Source: Prochlorococcus sp. AG-412-I05
Lineage (GTDB): Bacteria > Cyanobacteriota > Cyanobacteriia > PCC-6307 > Cyanobiaceae
Assembly (NCBI GenBank): GCA_003214855.1
Contig: QCLC01000003.1
Location: forward strand, 1-64,000
Length of the DNA stretch: 64,000 nucleotides
Direction of reading: 5' to 3'
Shown here in pieces: positions 1 to 10,473 of this stretch (position 1 is its first letter; every line of letters begins with the position of its first letter). Under the pieces are notes generated by a model, which searched no databases, was not told the origin of the DNA, and saw only the letters and a list, made by a program, of their open reading frames with translations. The position numbers and the translations under genes are program-made.

Positions 1-3000
1 CAATCACAAAACCTGCAACAACCCCAAATCTCCACTCCAAGCCCACAGCCAGGGCAATCACAAGAAACTCAAAGGCAGCCCAGGCTTACCAAACACTCTC
101 CCAAACCTCCACGAGAGCTCCAACTTCGGGCTAACCGTCAACGCTATGACGCCCGGCAAGAGCGTTTTATCGCTGAAGGGCACGTCAAGGCCGTTCTCAA
201 TGGAGGCGTCCTTCATGCAGACCGCATTGAGTTCGACAGCAACTTCAACACCCTTTATGCCAGAGGTAGCGTTAATTTCCGCAAGGGATCTCAGTACTTC
301 CAAGCAAGTTCCCTGCGCTACAGCCTGATTCAAAAAGAAGGGGAACTTGAGGACGTCTATGGCGTTCTAGATCTCGACAGTGCAGCAATCGACCTTGGCC
401 CCAATTCAGCCGATGCAGCTCAGATCCCACAAAGCCCCTCACGGCCAAGACGGCGCCTAGCAATACAAGAAAGCGAAAACCTCCGATTCCCAACCGCTTT
501 AGACGTTGAGTTAAACAGCACCACAGCTGGAGCTATCAGCAACCAGACCGCTTCAACAACGATCTGGGATCAAAGTCTTGCCCAAAACAATCAATGGGTA
601 CAGCCAGATCAGCTACCGCAATCGTCCGAGACATCTCGACAAGACGACAACAATCAACCAGGAATGGCCTGTCCACCTATGCTGCCGCAGATACCAGACT
701 GGCATCCCCATCCCTGGGCTGTAACGGCTTGGGGTGGCCAGATGATTGATTCAAATTTTGGAGACACCTTTCTGTTCAATGGCCGAATGAGGGAGGAATA
801 TCTCCTGGGCCTTGGTCTACAGAAAAGAATCGCTCGTGCAGGCCCCTTCGCTCTTGAACTAGAAGCAGACCTCTTTGCTCACCATGCCAACCAACAAGCT
901 GGAGGAGAATTCAATCAATCAGTACCATTTGCAGACACACCTGCCCAGAGCTTTGGTGAAGGTGTGCTGGGTATCGGAGCACGGCTATGGGTGCAACCGT
1001 GGTTGAGTTTTGGCGTGATCGAGGGAATCAGCTTCAACACGGCCTATAGCAACTATGAGAAGACATACCGCGAGAACTATGCAAAATTGCTCAACTATCT
1101 CAGCTTTGAGCTTGAAGCCGCAGTCTCACAACAACTCTCTCTTGTGGGACGCATTCACCATCGCTCAGGAGCCTTCGGAACCTATGGCGGTGTCAAGGAA
1201 GGGAGTAATGCTTACCTTGTTGGCTTGAGATACCGCTTGGGCAAAGACAACACAGCACCGCAGCAAGTTGACGTTCCACCACCACTGGGTTGTCCTGACC
1301 CCGATCGTGCAAATCGAACAACTCGCCAAGGACTCCAAGAGACACTTGAGTCGATCACTCTTGGGGAGGGTGACCCTAAAGCCCAAGCAGAGGCTCTCCC
1401 TCTTGGCACGACGCCTCCCCAAGCTTTTGCCACACGACAAAGACTCGCCCAGACGAATTCATCGACGCTCTCTCCAGCAGAGCAAGAAGCATTGCGCGCC
1501 AAGGCAATTACCAAGATCGATCAACGTATTAGCAGCATCCAGTTCCAGCAAGCCCTTAAAATTGGAATGCAAAGAGGAAATCTGGCATCAGCAAGGGATG
1601 TAAGAGAAACAAATGCATATGGTGGAATCAAAGTTCCTCAATTAAACAAAATAGCGAACACTAAGTTCATCACAGGATCGATCAGCCGCTGGAGGATTCA
1701 AGCCGCCAAGGTCACGATCAGCCCAGAGGGATGGAAAGCAGATCGCATGGGCTTCTCCAATGATCCCTACACACCTTCTCAAACGCGTATTGATGCCGAA
1801 GATGTAATTGCCACTGAAGAACCTAGTGGGGATATTGTGATCCAAAGTCGCCGCAATCGACTCATTGTAGAAGATCGTTTTCCCATCCCAGTCTCCAGAG
1901 CACAAACCATCAAAAAGCAGGAAGAAGTTGAGAACCGTTGGGTATTTGGCATCGACAATAACGATCGAGATGGTTTCTTTGTTGGCCGTGATCTAAAACC
2001 TATTGAGCTAACAAAAAACTACACCCTCTCCCTCCAGCCTCAATTCCTTCTAGAGCGCGCCATCGACGGAGAGACAAACAGCTACGTAGCTCCTGGCAGC
2101 TCAATTAACAGCGGTAAAACAACCCAGCCAATTACAGCTGCTGACTTATTCGGCCTAGAAGCAGAACTAACTGGGAAAACATTAGGGTGGGATGTTGAAA
2201 TTAATGCTGATTTAAGCACTTTTAACCCTCTAAATATTGCTGACGGCAGCCGTTACTGGGGAGACCTCAAAAATAAGCTTGATATTCCCCTGATTGGCGA
2301 GATTGATGCACATATCTTTGGGGCCTATCGCTACAAAGCTTGGAACGGATCACTGGGAGAGACAGATATCTACTCTGCCTATGGAGCTTTACTTGAGAAG
2401 CAAGGCAACTGGCGCTGGGGGAAATTAAGCAACAACTTCCTCATCAGGGCTGGCGCAGGTAACTATCAAGCGGAATCATTTACCAGTGACAACCTTTCAG
2501 ATCTATGGCGTGTCAACTTCTATGGATCTTTGAATAGTAGATACCCAATCTGGCGTGGCAAACCTGCTGCACTCACACCAGAAGAAGCCTACCGGTATTC
2601 CCCTGTAGCAATCGTACCTGGACTCGACTTTAGGACTAATCTAAGAACTTCATTAAGCGCATACAGCAGTGAAGTTAATACCAGTCAAAACACCATCACT
2701 TTTAGCGCTGGACCAACCCTTACTCTAGGAACATTCAGCAAGCCTTTCCTAGACTACACACAACTTTCGCTCAGTGGTGGAATAACTCTAAAAGAAGGGG
2801 AAAGCCCATTTGGATTTGACCAAGCCGTTGACTTAGGGACATTTGGGATAGGCATCAACCAACAAATTGCAGGCCCTTTAGTACTTAATGCAGGCATAGG
2901 AATGAATGTAGATCCCGCCTCCATTTACTACGGCAATATAATTAACTCAAACATCGAACTGCGCTGGCAGCGTCGTTCCTATGACTTCGGCTTCTACTTC

Positions 3001-3129
3001 AACCCCTACAAAGGCATCGGCGGCTTTCGTTTCCGCCTTAATGATTTCGACTTCACCGGCACCGGCGTGCCTTTTGTTCCCTATACACCCATCAATCAAT
3101 TCGATCAATTTGAAGAGCGCCTCTTCTAA
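1..3129 (+). CDS. LptD-like outer-membrane protein, DUF3769 family (5' end outside window)
   Basis: The reading frame is open from the first base of the window, so the N-terminus, including any signal peptide, is missing; 1042 codons are visible. After a Pro/Gln-rich linker, residues about 56-125 look like the OstA/LptA beta-jellyroll (FIAEGHVKA, then HADRIEFDS and LYARGSVNFRKGSQYFQASSL). The long remainder is rich in alternating beta-strand sequence and ends in an aromatic residue (ERLF), as outer-membrane barrels do. In cyanobacteria DUF3769 proteins are regarded as the LptD-type lipopolysaccharide assembly barrel; that role is family knowledge, not shown here. The first internal ATG is at 664, but starting there would discard the OstA part, so it is unlikely to be the true start. 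It converges with the pentapeptide gene, 9 bp away. Confidence 0.8.
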   Translation, partial: QSQNLQQPQISTPSPQPGQSQETQRQPRLTKHSPKPPRELQLRANRQRYDARQERFIAEGHVKAVLNGGVLHADRIEFDSNFNTLYARGSVNFRKGSQYFQASSLRYSLIQKEGELEDVYGVLDLDSAAIDLGPNSADAAQIPQSPSRPRRRLAIQESENLRFPTALDVELNSTTAGAISNQTASTTIWDQSLAQNNQWVQPDQLPQSSETSRQDDNNQPGMACPPMLPQIPDWHPHPWAVTAWGGQMIDSNFGDTFLFNGRMREEYLLGLGLQKRIARAGPFALELEADLFAHHANQQAGGEFNQSVPFADTPAQSFGEGVLGIGARLWVQPWLSFGVIEGISFNTAYSNYEKTYRENYAKLLNYLSFELEAAVSQQLSLVGRIHHRSGAFGTYGGVKEGSNAYLVGLRYRLGKDNTAPQQVDVPPPLGCPDPDRANRTTRQGLQETLESITLGEGDPKAQAEALPLGTTPPQAFATRQRLAQTNSSTLSPAEQEALRAKAITKIDQRISSIQFQQALKIGMQRGNLASARDVRETNAYGGIKVPQLNKIANTKFITGSISRWRIQAAKVTISPEGWKADRMGFSNDPYTPSQTRIDAEDVIATEEPSGDIVIQSRRNRLIVEDRFPIPVSRAQTIKKQEEVENRWVFGIDNNDRDGFFVGRDLKPIELTKNYTLSLQPQFLLERAIDGETNSYVAPGSSINSGKTTQPITAADLFGLEAELTGKTLGWDVEINADLSTFNPLNIADGSRYWGDLKNKLDIPLIGEIDAHIFGAYRYKAWNGSLGETDIYSAYGALLEKQGNWRWGKLSNNFLIRAGAGNYQAESFTSDNLSDLWRVNFYGSLNSRYPIWRGKPAALTPEEAYRYSPVAIVPGLDFRTNLRTSLSAYSSEVNTSQNTITFSAGPTLTLGTFSKPFLDYTQLSLSGGITLKEGESPFGFDQAVDLGTFGIGINQQIAGPLVLNAGIGMNVDPASIYYGNIINSNIELRWQRRSYDFGFYFNPYKGIGGFRFRLNDFDFTGTGVPFVPYTPINQFDQFEERLF

Positions 3130-3138
3130 TTCACTTAA

Positions 3139-3594
3139 TCAAGGAGCACCCCCATAAATCAAATGACTACCGGTTAGATCAGCACCGGCAAACTGCATTC
3201 CTTCCGTACGCACATCTGGCGAGTAAGCATTGATCACCACAGCCTCACGTAAGTCTGCACGCCGCAAGTCTGTCCCACTCAACTCAGTATTCGTAAGCAC
3301 CGCCCCATTGAGCTGAGCATCATCCAAGCGAGCACCACTTAGATCAGCACCCTCAAGATTCGCTCCCTCAAGACGAGCACCCCGCAGATCAGCATCGCGA
3401 AGGTCTGCACCAATCAAATGAGCATCACGGAGGTCTGCCCCGCGCAAATCACAACTTCTACACGCTCCGAATTGGTGCAACTGCTCCATCTGTGTTGTAA
3501 AAGGCTCAACGTTAAGCGACACAACTGGCGCTGCAAATGCTGGAGGAGCTAACAGAACGAGCACCACAGTCCAAATGTAACGGAGAGAAACCAT
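3139..3594 (-). CDS. Secreted pentapeptide-repeat protein
   Basis: A protein of about 151 residues. It starts with a signal peptide (MVSLRYIW, a hydrophobic stretch, then AFA-A) and continues with roughly a dozen A(D/N)LxxA(x)L pentapeptide repeats, which fold as a right-handed beta-helix. The repeats begin right after a conserved FGACRSCDLRGADL segment carrying two cysteines, common in cyanobacterial lumenal or periplasmic pentapeptide proteins. The function is unknown. The start at 3594 was chosen because it gives a clean signal peptide; an in-frame ATG at 3618 (MKRESELVM) is the alternative. No strong Shine-Dalgarno sequence is seen for either. Confidence 0.8.
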   Translation of the reverse strand: MVSLRYIWTVVLVLLAPPAFAAPVVSLNVEPFTTQMEQLHQFGACRSCDLRGADLRDAHLIGADLRDADLRGARLEGANLEGADLSGARLDDAQLNGAVLTNTELSGTDLRRADLREAVVINAYSPDVRTEGMQFAGADLTGSHLIYGGAP

Positions 3595-3690
3595 GACCAG
3601 CTCGCTTTCTCTTTTCATAGACACGCTGCAAATGATCTGCCGCAGCAAATCACTAAAAATTCAATCTTCCGTTTCCTCAACAAACAACAT

Positions 3691-4323
3691 TCAATGCAGC
3701 GACCCCGCAAAATCATTGAGGTATGGGAGGTCTGCCATCGTGCGCTTTAGAGCTGCATCCTGAGCCAACAACTGCGATGTGGCATCCCAACGTCCGCTAA
3801 GCAGCATCTCGCGAGGGCCAGACTCAATCTGTAAATCCCATGAACCTGCCGCACTCGTCAACTGCTGAGACTGAAGATTGAAGGCCCAGCTCTGCGACGG
3901 ATCCGCTGCCACCGCCTGCTGCAAGGCATCAATCTGAGCAAGGGCGGCAGTTGCACATGGAATTCCCAGCGCTAGGCAGTTGCCATAGAAGATTTCTGCA
4001 AAGCTCTGTCCGATCAGCGCACGGATACCCCAGCGCATCAGAGCTTGAGGTGCATGTTCACGACTAGAGCCACAGCCGAAATTATCATTAACAACCAAGA
4101 TCGAAGCACCCTGATGAACCTTCAGGTCGAAGGGATGTGAACCACCCAGTTCCAAGCGATCATCCTCAAAAACCTGATCTCCCAGCGCCTCAAAACTCAC
4201 ACATTTAAGAAACCGGGCTGGGATGATCCGATCCGTGTCAATGTCGTCACCACGCAACATCAAGGCACGGCCCTGAACCTGGTCTATAGAGCCATGGGGG
4301 AAAGATATAGCCTCAATCGTCAT
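3691..4323 (-). CDS. leuD: 3-isopropylmalate dehydratase small subunit
   Basis: A 210-residue protein. It is the swivel-domain partner of LeuC and isomerises 2-isopropylmalate to 3-isopropylmalate in leucine synthesis. Recognised by the N-terminal GDDIDTDRIIPARFLK motif and the substrate-loop signature NFGCGSSREHAP near residue 90. The length is normal for the family. It lies 11 bp downstream of leuC on the same strand, so both subunits are very likely made from one transcript. A C-terminal extension after about residue 160 is less conserved and carries no recognised domain. Confidence 0.95.
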   Translation of the reverse strand: MTIEAISFPHGSIDQVQGRALMLRGDDIDTDRIIPARFLKCVSFEALGDQVFEDDRLELGGSHPFDLKVHQGASILVVNDNFGCGSSREHAPQALMRWGIRALIGQSFAEIFYGNCLALGIPCATAALAQIDALQQAVAADPSQSWAFNLQSQQLTSAAGSWDLQIESGPREMLLSGRWDATSQLLAQDAALKRTMADLPYLNDFAGSLH

Positions 4324-4334
4324 TGGTGGAATCT

Positions 4335-5756
4335 TTAAGGAGTAACAACGTTGCTGATTAGCTTGCGCACATCGGTGACCTGGCCGGTAATGGCAGCAGC
4401 AGCCACCATTGCGGGACTCATCAACAAGGTGCGGCCTCGCGACGAACCCTGACGACCCTTGAAATTCCTGTTACTGGAACTTGCACTGATCTGACGCCCC
4501 TCAAGACGATCAGGATTCATTGCCAGACACATGGAACAGCCTGGTTCACGCCATTCAAATCCAGCCTTGCGAAAAACACCATCGAGCCCCTCTGCTTCCG
4601 CAGCCCTGGCGACCTGTTCCGACCCTGGTACCACAAAGGCCTTGATCCCTTGTGCTACATGGCGGCCCTGGGCAATAGCGGCAGCAGCTTTTAAATCACT
4701 AAGTCGACCATTAGTGCAACTGCCAATAAAACAAACATCAACTGGAACTCCTTCTATAGCCATTCCCGGCTCCAAATCCATATAGCGACAAGCTTCCTCG
4801 GCGATTGGACGTTCACTTGGCTCAAGCGAAGCAGCGGTCGGTACCGATTCGTCTACAGCAATGCCCTGACCAGGAGTGATGCCCCAGGTGACCATGGGAG
4901 CAATCCTGGCCGCATCAAACATCACCTCATCATCAAAGACAGCATTGGGATCACTGGCCAAGCTGCTCCACCAGGCCACTGCCCGATGCCAGGCCTCCCC
5001 AATAGGTGAATGAAAACGTCCTTGCAAATAGTCAAAAGTGACACCATCAGGATTGACATATCCGCAGCGGGCGCCTCCCTCAATCGCCATATTGCAGAGG
5101 GTCATGCGTTCTTCCATGGAGAGCACATCAATGGCTGGTCCGGCGAACTCATAGGCATAGCCCACGCCTGCTTTGACCCCAAGGCTTCGGATCACATGAA
5201 GGATCAAATCCTTGGCATGAACTCCGGAGCCAAGCTGACCGTCGACCCAGATCCGGCGCACCTTGAGCTTGTTCATGGCAAGACTCTGACTAGCAAGCAC
5301 ATCCCGCACCTGGCTGGTGCCGATGCCGAACGCAATGGCGCCAAACGCCCCATGGGTGGACGTGTGTGAGTCACCACAAGCCACAGTCATGCCCGGCTGG
5401 GTCAGCCCCAACTCAGGAGCTATCACATGCACGATGCCCTGGCGACCACTGCCAAGGCCGCAAAGAACAATCCCGTAGTTGGCACAGTTTCGTTCCAAAG
5501 TGCTGAGCATCTCCTCAGCCAAAGGGTCAGCAAACGGACGCTTCTGACTGGTCGTCGGCACGATGTGATCAACAGTCGCCACGGTGCGCTCAGGGCACCG
5601 CACCGGCAAACCCTTGTCCTGCAAAGCAGCGAAAGCCTGCGGGCTGGTGACCTCATGGATCAAATGCAAACCCACAAATAACTGAGTGGATCCACCAGGC
5701 AGATCAGCCACCCGATGTAGATCCCACACCTTGTCGTAGAGGGTGCCGGAGCTCAA
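4335..5756 (-). CDS. leuC: 3-isopropylmalate dehydratase large subunit
   Basis: A 473-residue aconitase-family protein carrying the [4Fe-4S] cluster of isopropylmalate isomerase. The three cluster cysteines are visible in [13 protein letters not shown] (about residue 345) and in the CSMC pair (about residue 408). The N-terminal [12 protein letters not shown] and [23 protein letters not shown] are classic LeuC segments. The start ATG is 25 bp after the cinA stop. The order transferase-cinA-leuC-leuD on one strand with short gaps suggests co-transcription. The oxygen-sensitive cluster ties activity to iron supply, as in the whole family. Confidence 0.97.
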   Translation of the reverse strand: MSSGTLYDKVWDLHRVADLPGGSTQLFVGLHLIHEVTSPQAFAALQDKGLPVRCPERTVATVDHIVPTTSQKRPFADPLAEEMLSTLERNCANYGIVLCGLGSGRQGIVHVIAPELGLTQPGMTVACGDSHTSTHGAFGAIAFGIGTSQVRDVLASQSLAMNKLKVRRIWVDGQLGSGVHAKDLILHVIRSLGVKAGVGYAYEFAGPAIDVLSMEERMTLCNMAIEGGARCGYVNPDGVTFDYLQGRFHSPIGEAWHRAVAWWSSLASDPNAVFDDEVMFDAARIAPMVTWGITPGQGIAVDESVPTAASLEPSERPIAEEACRYMDLEPGMAIEGVPVDVCFIGSCTNGRLSDLKAAAAIAQGRHVAQGIKAFVVPGSEQVARAAEAEGLDGVFRKAGFEWREPGCSMCLAMNPDRLEGRQISASSSNRNFKGRQGSSRGRTLLMSPAMVAAAAITGQVTDVRKLISNVVTP

Positions 5757-5781
5757 GGTTCAGAGGCAGTAGCCGAAAACC

Positions 5782-7059
5782 TTAGCTCCCATCCAGCAGG
5801 AACCTGCGCAGCCGATCGAGACTGCGAACCACACTCAACTCCTGAATTGCCAACCTTCCACGACGGACACCGAACTGCACAGGGCTTGCCTGACAGCCAT
5901 GCGGACCAGCCACTGCGATATGCACTAACCCCACAGGCTTGGCCTGAGTACCACCGCCAGGGCCTGCCACACCGCTCACCGCAATGGACCAATCTGCCCC
6001 GAGGCGTTGACGCGCGCCTTCAGCCATAGCCCGCACCACAGAATCCGAAACTGCACCGTGCTGATCCAAAAGGTCTGTGGATATACCCAGTAGGGCTTGC
6101 TTCATGGCATTGCTGTAAGCAATGACCCCGCCAAGAAAAACCTCAGAAGCTCTGGGAACAGCAGCCAAAGCGGCACCAACTCCGCCACCTGTACAGGACT
6201 CTGCCACTACAACGGTCTCACCTCGTTGACGCAACAAATTCAGCACAACCGCAGCCAAGTTCTCATCATCCGATCCATAACAGAACAAGCCGGTGCGATG
6301 ACGGAGATCTGCATCCACTGGATCCAATAGCTGCCTCGCATGCTCGACCGTTGCCCCCCGGGCCGTGATCCGCAGCTTCACCTCTCCCAGTCCGGCATAA
6401 GGAGCCACTGTTGGATTGCCCTTCTCAAGCAAATCAGCCACCTCTTCAGCGAGCGTGGATTCAGCAATACCTGTAAACCGCAATAGCCGACTCACAAAGA
6501 TGTCAGCCACCCCTCCATGCTCACGCAGCCATGGCACGGCTGTCTGGGACCACATCTGCTTCATTTCAGAAGGCACGCCCGGAAAGGTGAGCACAGTGAA
6601 CCCCGGCCGAGGAGACCAGATCATCCCCGGCGCAGTGCCGGAGGGATTTGGAAGGATTTCAGCTCCACGAGGGAACAACGCCTGTTTGCGATTGCTGAGG
6701 GCAGGAATGCTGCCGCCAGCAGTGAGCTTGGCCTGAATCTCGAGCCAAAGTTCTGGACGTTCCTCCAGCGGCGTCTCAAAAGCAGCCGCCAAAGTTTCAG
6801 TAGTCAAATCATCAGGCGTTGGTCCTAGTCCACCAGTGGTGATCAGAATCCGACTGCGATCAACAGCCTCCAAAACTGACTCTTTGAGACGTTCAACGTT
6901 ATCTCCTACAACAGTTTGCCGGTAATGAGGGAGCCCCAGAGCAGCCAGCTCCTCAGCTAACCAACGAGCATTGCTGTTAAGGATGTTGCCAAGCAACAGC
7001 TCAGTACCAATGCAAAGGATCTCAACACCATGCCTAGCCGAAGCTTCAGCCATGACCAT
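5782..7059 (-). CDS. cinA: CinA-like protein (MoCF domain plus nicotinamide-nucleotide amidase domain)
   Basis: About 425 residues. The N-terminal MoCF_biosynth-like domain contains [18 protein letters not shown] and [13 protein letters not shown]. The C-terminal CinA domain contains [25 protein letters not shown] and SGVAGPGGG. Family members hydrolyse NMN and/or ADP-ribose in NAD recycling, and in some bacteria are induced with competence. Two ATGs lie close together (7059 and 7053); both overlap the 3' end of the upstream transferase gene (stop at 7046) by a few bases, so translation is probably coupled. A more distal start at 7080 would overlap further and is less likely. Confidence 0.92.
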   Translation of the reverse strand: MVMAEASARHGVEILCIGTELLLGNILNSNARWLAEELAALGLPHYRQTVVGDNVERLKESVLEAVDRSRILITTGGLGPTPDDLTTETLAAAFETPLEERPELWLEIQAKLTAGGSIPALSNRKQALFPRGAEILPNPSGTAPGMIWSPRPGFTVLTFPGVPSEMKQMWSQTAVPWLREHGGVADIFVSRLLRFTGIAESTLAEEVADLLEKGNPTVAPYAGLGEVKLRITARGATVEHARQLLDPVDADLRHRTGLFCYGSDDENLAAVVLNLLRQRGETVVVAESCTGGGVGAALAAVPRASEVFLGGVIAYSNAMKQALLGISTDLLDQHGAVSDSVVRAMAEGARQRLGADWSIAVSGVAGPGGGTQAKPVGLVHIAVAGPHGCQASPVQFGVRRGRLAIQELSVVRSLDRLRRFLLDGS

Positions 7060-8191
7060 CCCGATAGGCACGTGGATCACTAGGAGCTGAAAGGGGGCTA
7101 GAAGGGTCTACGAAGGCACCTTCAGCACTACGTTGACGACGACTGATCCCGACCGTCGCCACGAGAATGGCTGTCGCTAAAGCCAACCACAAAAAACGCA
7201 TTTCAGCATTGGCCACCACAAGGGCCAATGCTGCTAGCCATTGCGTAAACACGTAGATCAACAACACCGTTCGGCGATGACTGAAGCCGGCGCGCAGCAG
7301 ACGGTGATGAAGATGGCGCCGATCAGGATAAAAGGGAGAACGGCCCTCCCGCAAACGCCCCATAATCACTGCCGACATATCAGCCAAAGGCAAAGACAAA
7401 ATCAACAGTGGCAGCAAAAGGCTGACGGTGGTGAGTCCCTTGGCGGGTCCCACGATGCTGATTGCTGCCAAGGTAAAGCCAAGGAAATAGGAGCCGCCAT
7501 CACCCATAAAAATGCGGGCTGGATTGAAGTTATGGCGCAGAAAACCAAGACAACAGCCCGCCAAAGCCGCTGCCAGAAAACCTGCAGCCACTTGATGAAG
7601 TGAAAAGCTGACCGACACAAGACCAACAGCGGCAATACCAGCCACTCCTGCCGCCAGACCATCAAGGCCATCTAGCCAATTGATGGCATTGGTAATACCC
7701 ACAAGCCACACCAGCGTGGCAACAAGGCTAAGCAAATCCGGCAAGGCAATTAAAGAAGAGCCTTCCCCCAACCAGGGGAACTCAATCGTTCCGATGCGTA
7801 CCCCCTGAGTCCACATCGCAAACGCAACGGCCACCTGTCCTGCCAAACGAGGCCAAGGAGACAAAACGAACAAATCATCTGCCAGGCCAATCACAAAAAA
7901 GCAAAGAGCCCCCGCCAGCGTGGACCAGATCAGCTGATCCTTCGCAGGCGCAAGTAAACCAAACCCCCCCAGCCCCCATGTCACTGCCAGAGCCAAACCA
8001 AATCCCAGCACCATGGCGATGCCACCAAGACGCACCATCGGAGTGCTGTGCTGCTTACGGAAATCAGGCTGATCAGTGAGACCGAGGCGAAGGCCTAGCG
8101 CCCGCACGAGTGGGACAACCAAAGTGGTAAGCACTGCAGCCATCACGAAGCTCGCCGTAGCAAAAGCAAAGGGGCTGCTCGCGAGAGTCAA
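7046..8191 (-). CDS. Undecaprenyl-phosphate N-acetylglucosaminyl-1-phosphate transferase-like (WecA/MraY family)
   Basis: A 381-residue polytopic membrane protein of the polyprenyl-phosphate sugar-1-phosphate transferase family. Diagnostic motifs are the DD motif (ADDLFVL), [34 protein letters not shown] and the basic [15 protein letters not shown] cytoplasmic loop. It starts glycan assembly on undecaprenyl phosphate at the inner membrane. It resembles WecA/Rfe/TagO more than MraY, but the exact sugar cannot be told. The start is a TTG at 8191, chosen because an AGGAG sequence (plus-strand 8197-8201) sits 5 bp upstream of it; no ATG has such support. It overlaps cinA downstream. Confidence 0.87.
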   Translation of the reverse strand: MTLASSPFAFATASFVMAAVLTTLVVPLVRALGLRLGLTDQPDFRKQHSTPMVRLGGIAMVLGFGLALAVTWGLGGFGLLAPAKDQLIWSTLAGALCFFVIGLADDLFVLSPWPRLAGQVAVAFAMWTQGVRIGTIEFPWLGEGSSLIALPDLLSLVATLVWLVGITNAINWLDGLDGLAAGVAGIAAVGLVSVSFSLHQVAAGFLAAALAGCCLGFLRHNFNPARIFMGDGGSYFLGFTLAAISIVGPAKGLTTVSLLLPLLILSLPLADMSAVIMGRLREGRSPFYPDRRHLHHRLLRAGFSHRRTVLLIYVFTQWLAALALVVANAEMRFLWLALATAILVATVGISRRQRSAEGAFVDPSSPLSAPSDPRAYRDGHG

Positions 8192-8196
8192 GTTTG

Positions 8197-8201
8197 CTCC
8201 T
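8197..8201 (-). promoter_or_regulatory. Shine-Dalgarno AGGAG supporting a TTG start
   Basis: The minus strand reads AGGAG, then five bases, then TTG at 8191. Most genes in this window have weak or no Shine-Dalgarno sequence, so this one is informative and decides the start of the WecA/MraY-type transferase gene. Confidence 0.6.
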
Positions 8202-8279
8202 ATAGCAAGCGACCTAAAGAAGGGCCGATGGAATGAATCCTAGGCAGAGCAAACCTGTGATTCCAGAGCGAAGGGCCAG

Positions 8280-9569
8280 TCAAGCAAGCGCTGGCTGGAG
8301 GGCACCCCTGTAGAGAGGGAAACGGCCACAAAGTTGTCTCACCCGTTCCAAGCACTGCGCCTTGATCGATTCATCTTGCGGTTGAAGCAAACGATCTGCA
8401 ATCACATCAGCAACCTCACGGAATGCCTCCTCATCAAAGCCACGAGTTGTGAGGGCCGCCGTGCCCAAGCGCAGACCACTGGTCACAAAAGGCGACTCAG
8501 GATCAAAGGGCACTGTGTTCTTATTGGCGGTGATGTTCACGTCACTGACAAGCAAATCAGCAACCTTCCCGGTCATCCCAATGCTGCGCAGATCTAGCAA
8601 GACAAGATGGTTATCTGTTCCTCCACTCACCACCGCAATCCCGCGTTCCTGAATGCGACCAGCAAGAACCTGGGCATTCGCCACCACCTGGCAGCTATAA
8701 GCCTGGAACTCTGGCTGAAGAGCTTCTCCTAAGGCCACAGCCTTGGCTGCGATCACATGTTCCAAAGGGCCGCCCTGACTGCCAGGAAACACTGCCTTGT
8801 CAAACTTACGGCCAAAGTCCGCATCCCGACAAAGGATTAAGCCGCCTCTGGGGCCACGCAATGTCTTGTGGGTGGTCGTCGTCACCACATCACAGTGGGC
8901 GATAGGACTCGGATGGGCCCCAGCCGCAACAAGGCCGGCAATGTGTGCCATGTCCGCCAACAAGTAAGCGCCCACCTCATCAGCGATGCTGCGAAAAGCA
9001 GCAAAATCGATCGTGCGGGGATAGGCCGAGTAGCCGCAGATGATCAGTTGAGGACGCTCTTTCAGGGCCAGCTGACGAACAGCCTCCATGTCGAGCTGCT
9101 GACTATCAGGCTCCACGCCGTAATGAACGACCTTGAACCACTTGCCGCTGACATTGACAGGGGAACCATGAGTGAGATGTCCCCCATGGGATAGATCCAT
9201 CCCCATGATGGTGTCACCGGGCTGCAACAGCGCCAGGAAGACGGCGAAGTTGGCCTGCGCGCCACTATGAGGTTGCACGTTGGCCCAAGCCGCACCAAAG
9301 AGCCGCCGAGCACGCTCGATCGCCAACTCCTCAATCGCATCGACATGCTCACAACCGCCGTAATAGCGCTTATGGGGAAGACCTTCGGCGTACTTGTTGG
9401 TGAGCACAGAACCCTGAGCCTGCATCACAGCTTCAGAAGTGAAGTTCTCACTGGCTATCAGCTCTAGATGGGTCTGCTGACGTTGCCTCTCCTGATCGAT
9501 CAAGCCTGCAATCGCCGGGTCGGAATCCGTCAGGGCAGCATTCATAGAAGCCAAGAAGCGATCCGTCAT
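8280..9569 (-). CDS. glyA: Serine hydroxymethyltransferase
   Basis: A 429-residue PLP enzyme that interconverts serine plus tetrahydrofolate with glycine plus methylene-THF in the cytosol. It is the main one-carbon entry point and also relevant to photorespiratory glycine. Signatures are [31 protein letters not shown] and the PLP lysine motif [13 protein letters not shown] (about residue 235). Full length. An 88-bp gap separates it from the downstream WecA-type gene. Upstream lies tRNA-Arg with its own terminator, so glyA should have its own promoter between about 9570 and 9660. Confidence 0.98.
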   Translation of the reverse strand: MTDRFLASMNAALTDSDPAIAGLIDQERQRQQTHLELIASENFTSEAVMQAQGSVLTNKYAEGLPHKRYYGGCEHVDAIEELAIERARRLFGAAWANVQPHSGAQANFAVFLALLQPGDTIMGMDLSHGGHLTHGSPVNVSGKWFKVVHYGVEPDSQQLDMEAVRQLALKERPQLIICGYSAYPRTIDFAAFRSIADEVGAYLLADMAHIAGLVAAGAHPSPIAHCDVVTTTTHKTLRGPRGGLILCRDADFGRKFDKAVFPGSQGGPLEHVIAAKAVALGEALQPEFQAYSCQVVANAQVLAGRIQERGIAVVSGGTDNHLVLLDLRSIGMTGKVADLLVSDVNITANKNTVPFDPESPFVTSGLRLGTAALTTRGFDEEAFREVADVIADRLLQPQDESIKAQCLERVRQLCGRFPLYRGALQPALA

Positions 9570-9662
9570 TTACAGAACCCAACAGTTTTCGGATCGTAGG
9601 CAATGGTTCTTCACGTCTTAAGAACAGCCCTTAGCCCTCAGACCGCCGCCGGACCCAAGTGC

Positions 9663-9688
9663 AAAAAAAAACTGCCCGAAGGGCAGTT
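9663..9688 (-). terminator. Rho-independent terminator of tRNA-Arg
   Basis: The minus strand shows a perfect 8-bp stem AACTGCCC / GGGCAGTT closing a three-base loop (9670-9688), followed by a run of eight or more T. It starts about 7 bases after the 3' end of tRNA-Arg and is the strongest intrinsic terminator in the window. Confidence 0.9.
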
Positions 9689-9694
9689 AATCAG

Positions 9695-9768
9695 CGCGCC
9701 TGGAGAGATTCGAACTCCCGACCCTCTGATCCGTAGTCAGATGCTCTAATCCGCTGAGCTACAGGCGC
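9695..9768 (-). tRNA. tRNA-Arg (anticodon ACG)
   Basis: A 74-base cloverleaf. The acceptor GCGCCTG pairs with CAGGCGC, with G as discriminator. The D arm contains TAGCTCAGCGGATTAGAGCA. The anticodon arm TCTGA-CTACGGA-TCAGA gives anticodon ACG (read as ICG, serving CGU/CGC/CGA). The T arm contains GGGAGTTCGAATCTCTCC. No encoded CCA is seen: the base after the discriminator is C, then T. It is followed by a strong intrinsic terminator. Confidence 0.97.
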
Positions 9769-9860
9769 TTAGAAGGAAACATCAGACTTCATCATGGGGG
9801 CCTTCGTCAACCGAGGCTCATCCAAGCGCCACAATCGAGAGATCTAAAAGGACACTGCTC

Positions 9861-10115
9861 ATGCCAATTCGCTGGTACGGCAACGCCGACACAACCGACC
9901 CGACCTATCAACATTTCGCTCGAATCGTCAACTTCACCCTGCATGCCATGGCCTTTGCAGCTTTCAACAGTGGCCTTTGGTTCATTCAACAAATGCGCCA
10001 CCCATGGCCACACTTGGATTGGTTCAGCGAAATCTGGCTTGCTGGACTCTTCATCCACCTTGCATTTGTAGTCGTCAAAAGACCCAAGGCCAAGACCACC
10101 GAAGAGCAAGCCTGA
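9861..10115 (+). CDS. Small conserved protein with two predicted membrane segments
   Basis: An 84-residue protein that I do not recognise by name. It has a polar N-terminus (MPIRWYGNADTTDPTYQHFARIVNF), a hydrophobic segment around residues 24-45, a short loop (MRHPWPHLDW), a second hydrophobic segment around residues 57-73 and a basic tail (KRPKAK). This layout suggests a small two-pass membrane protein. AAAGGA sits about 8 bp upstream of the ATG. It begins a plus-strand run with the next two small genes. Codon use is like the neighbours, so I think it is real; no function is assigned. Confidence 0.7.
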   Translation: MPIRWYGNADTTDPTYQHFARIVNFTLHAMAFAAFNSGLWFIQQMRHPWPHLDWFSEIWLAGLFIHLAFVVVKRPKAKTTEEQA

Positions 10116-10157
10116 TCCCAACATCAAGCCAGCATCCACCTAGCAAGACCATCACTT

Positions 10158-10448
10158 ATGACAATCGATCCAGCAGATTTAAAAGAGCTACAACTATCCC
10201 TTGCCGATCGCATCTACCTTCAGATCGCCAGCTGGCACCTTTATCTGGGCGATGCAGGGCTTGCAGAAAACCTTGCCATCGAATGCAGCGTCAGGCTCAA
10301 TGAAGGCGCCAATGTGGCAGCCCGCCAAGCCCTGGAATCAGTGCAAGTGCCCCTAGGTGGAGGGAGCACCCGCCTACCACTGGCGCGCCTAATCCCAGCC
10401 TCTCAACTTCGTGACCTTGAGGAGATCCTGGAGCCCTACTGCCGATAA
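10158..10448 (+). CDS. DUF3181-like small cyanobacterial protein
   Basis: A 96-residue soluble protein, mostly alpha-helical in appearance, with the segment LADRIYLQIASWHLYLGDAG and a C-terminal LEEILEPYCR. It resembles the short cyanobacterial family DUF3181, whose role is unknown; the family name is from memory and should be confirmed by HMM search. It lies 42 bp after the two-pass membrane protein and 25 bp before the next small gene, so the three probably form one transcript. Confidence 0.65.
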   Translation: MTIDPADLKELQLSLADRIYLQIASWHLYLGDAGLAENLAIECSVRLNEGANVAARQALESVQVPLGGGSTRLPLARLIPASQLRDLEEILEPYCR

Positions 10449-10473
10449 GGTTGCTGCCATCCATGGAGGGCCA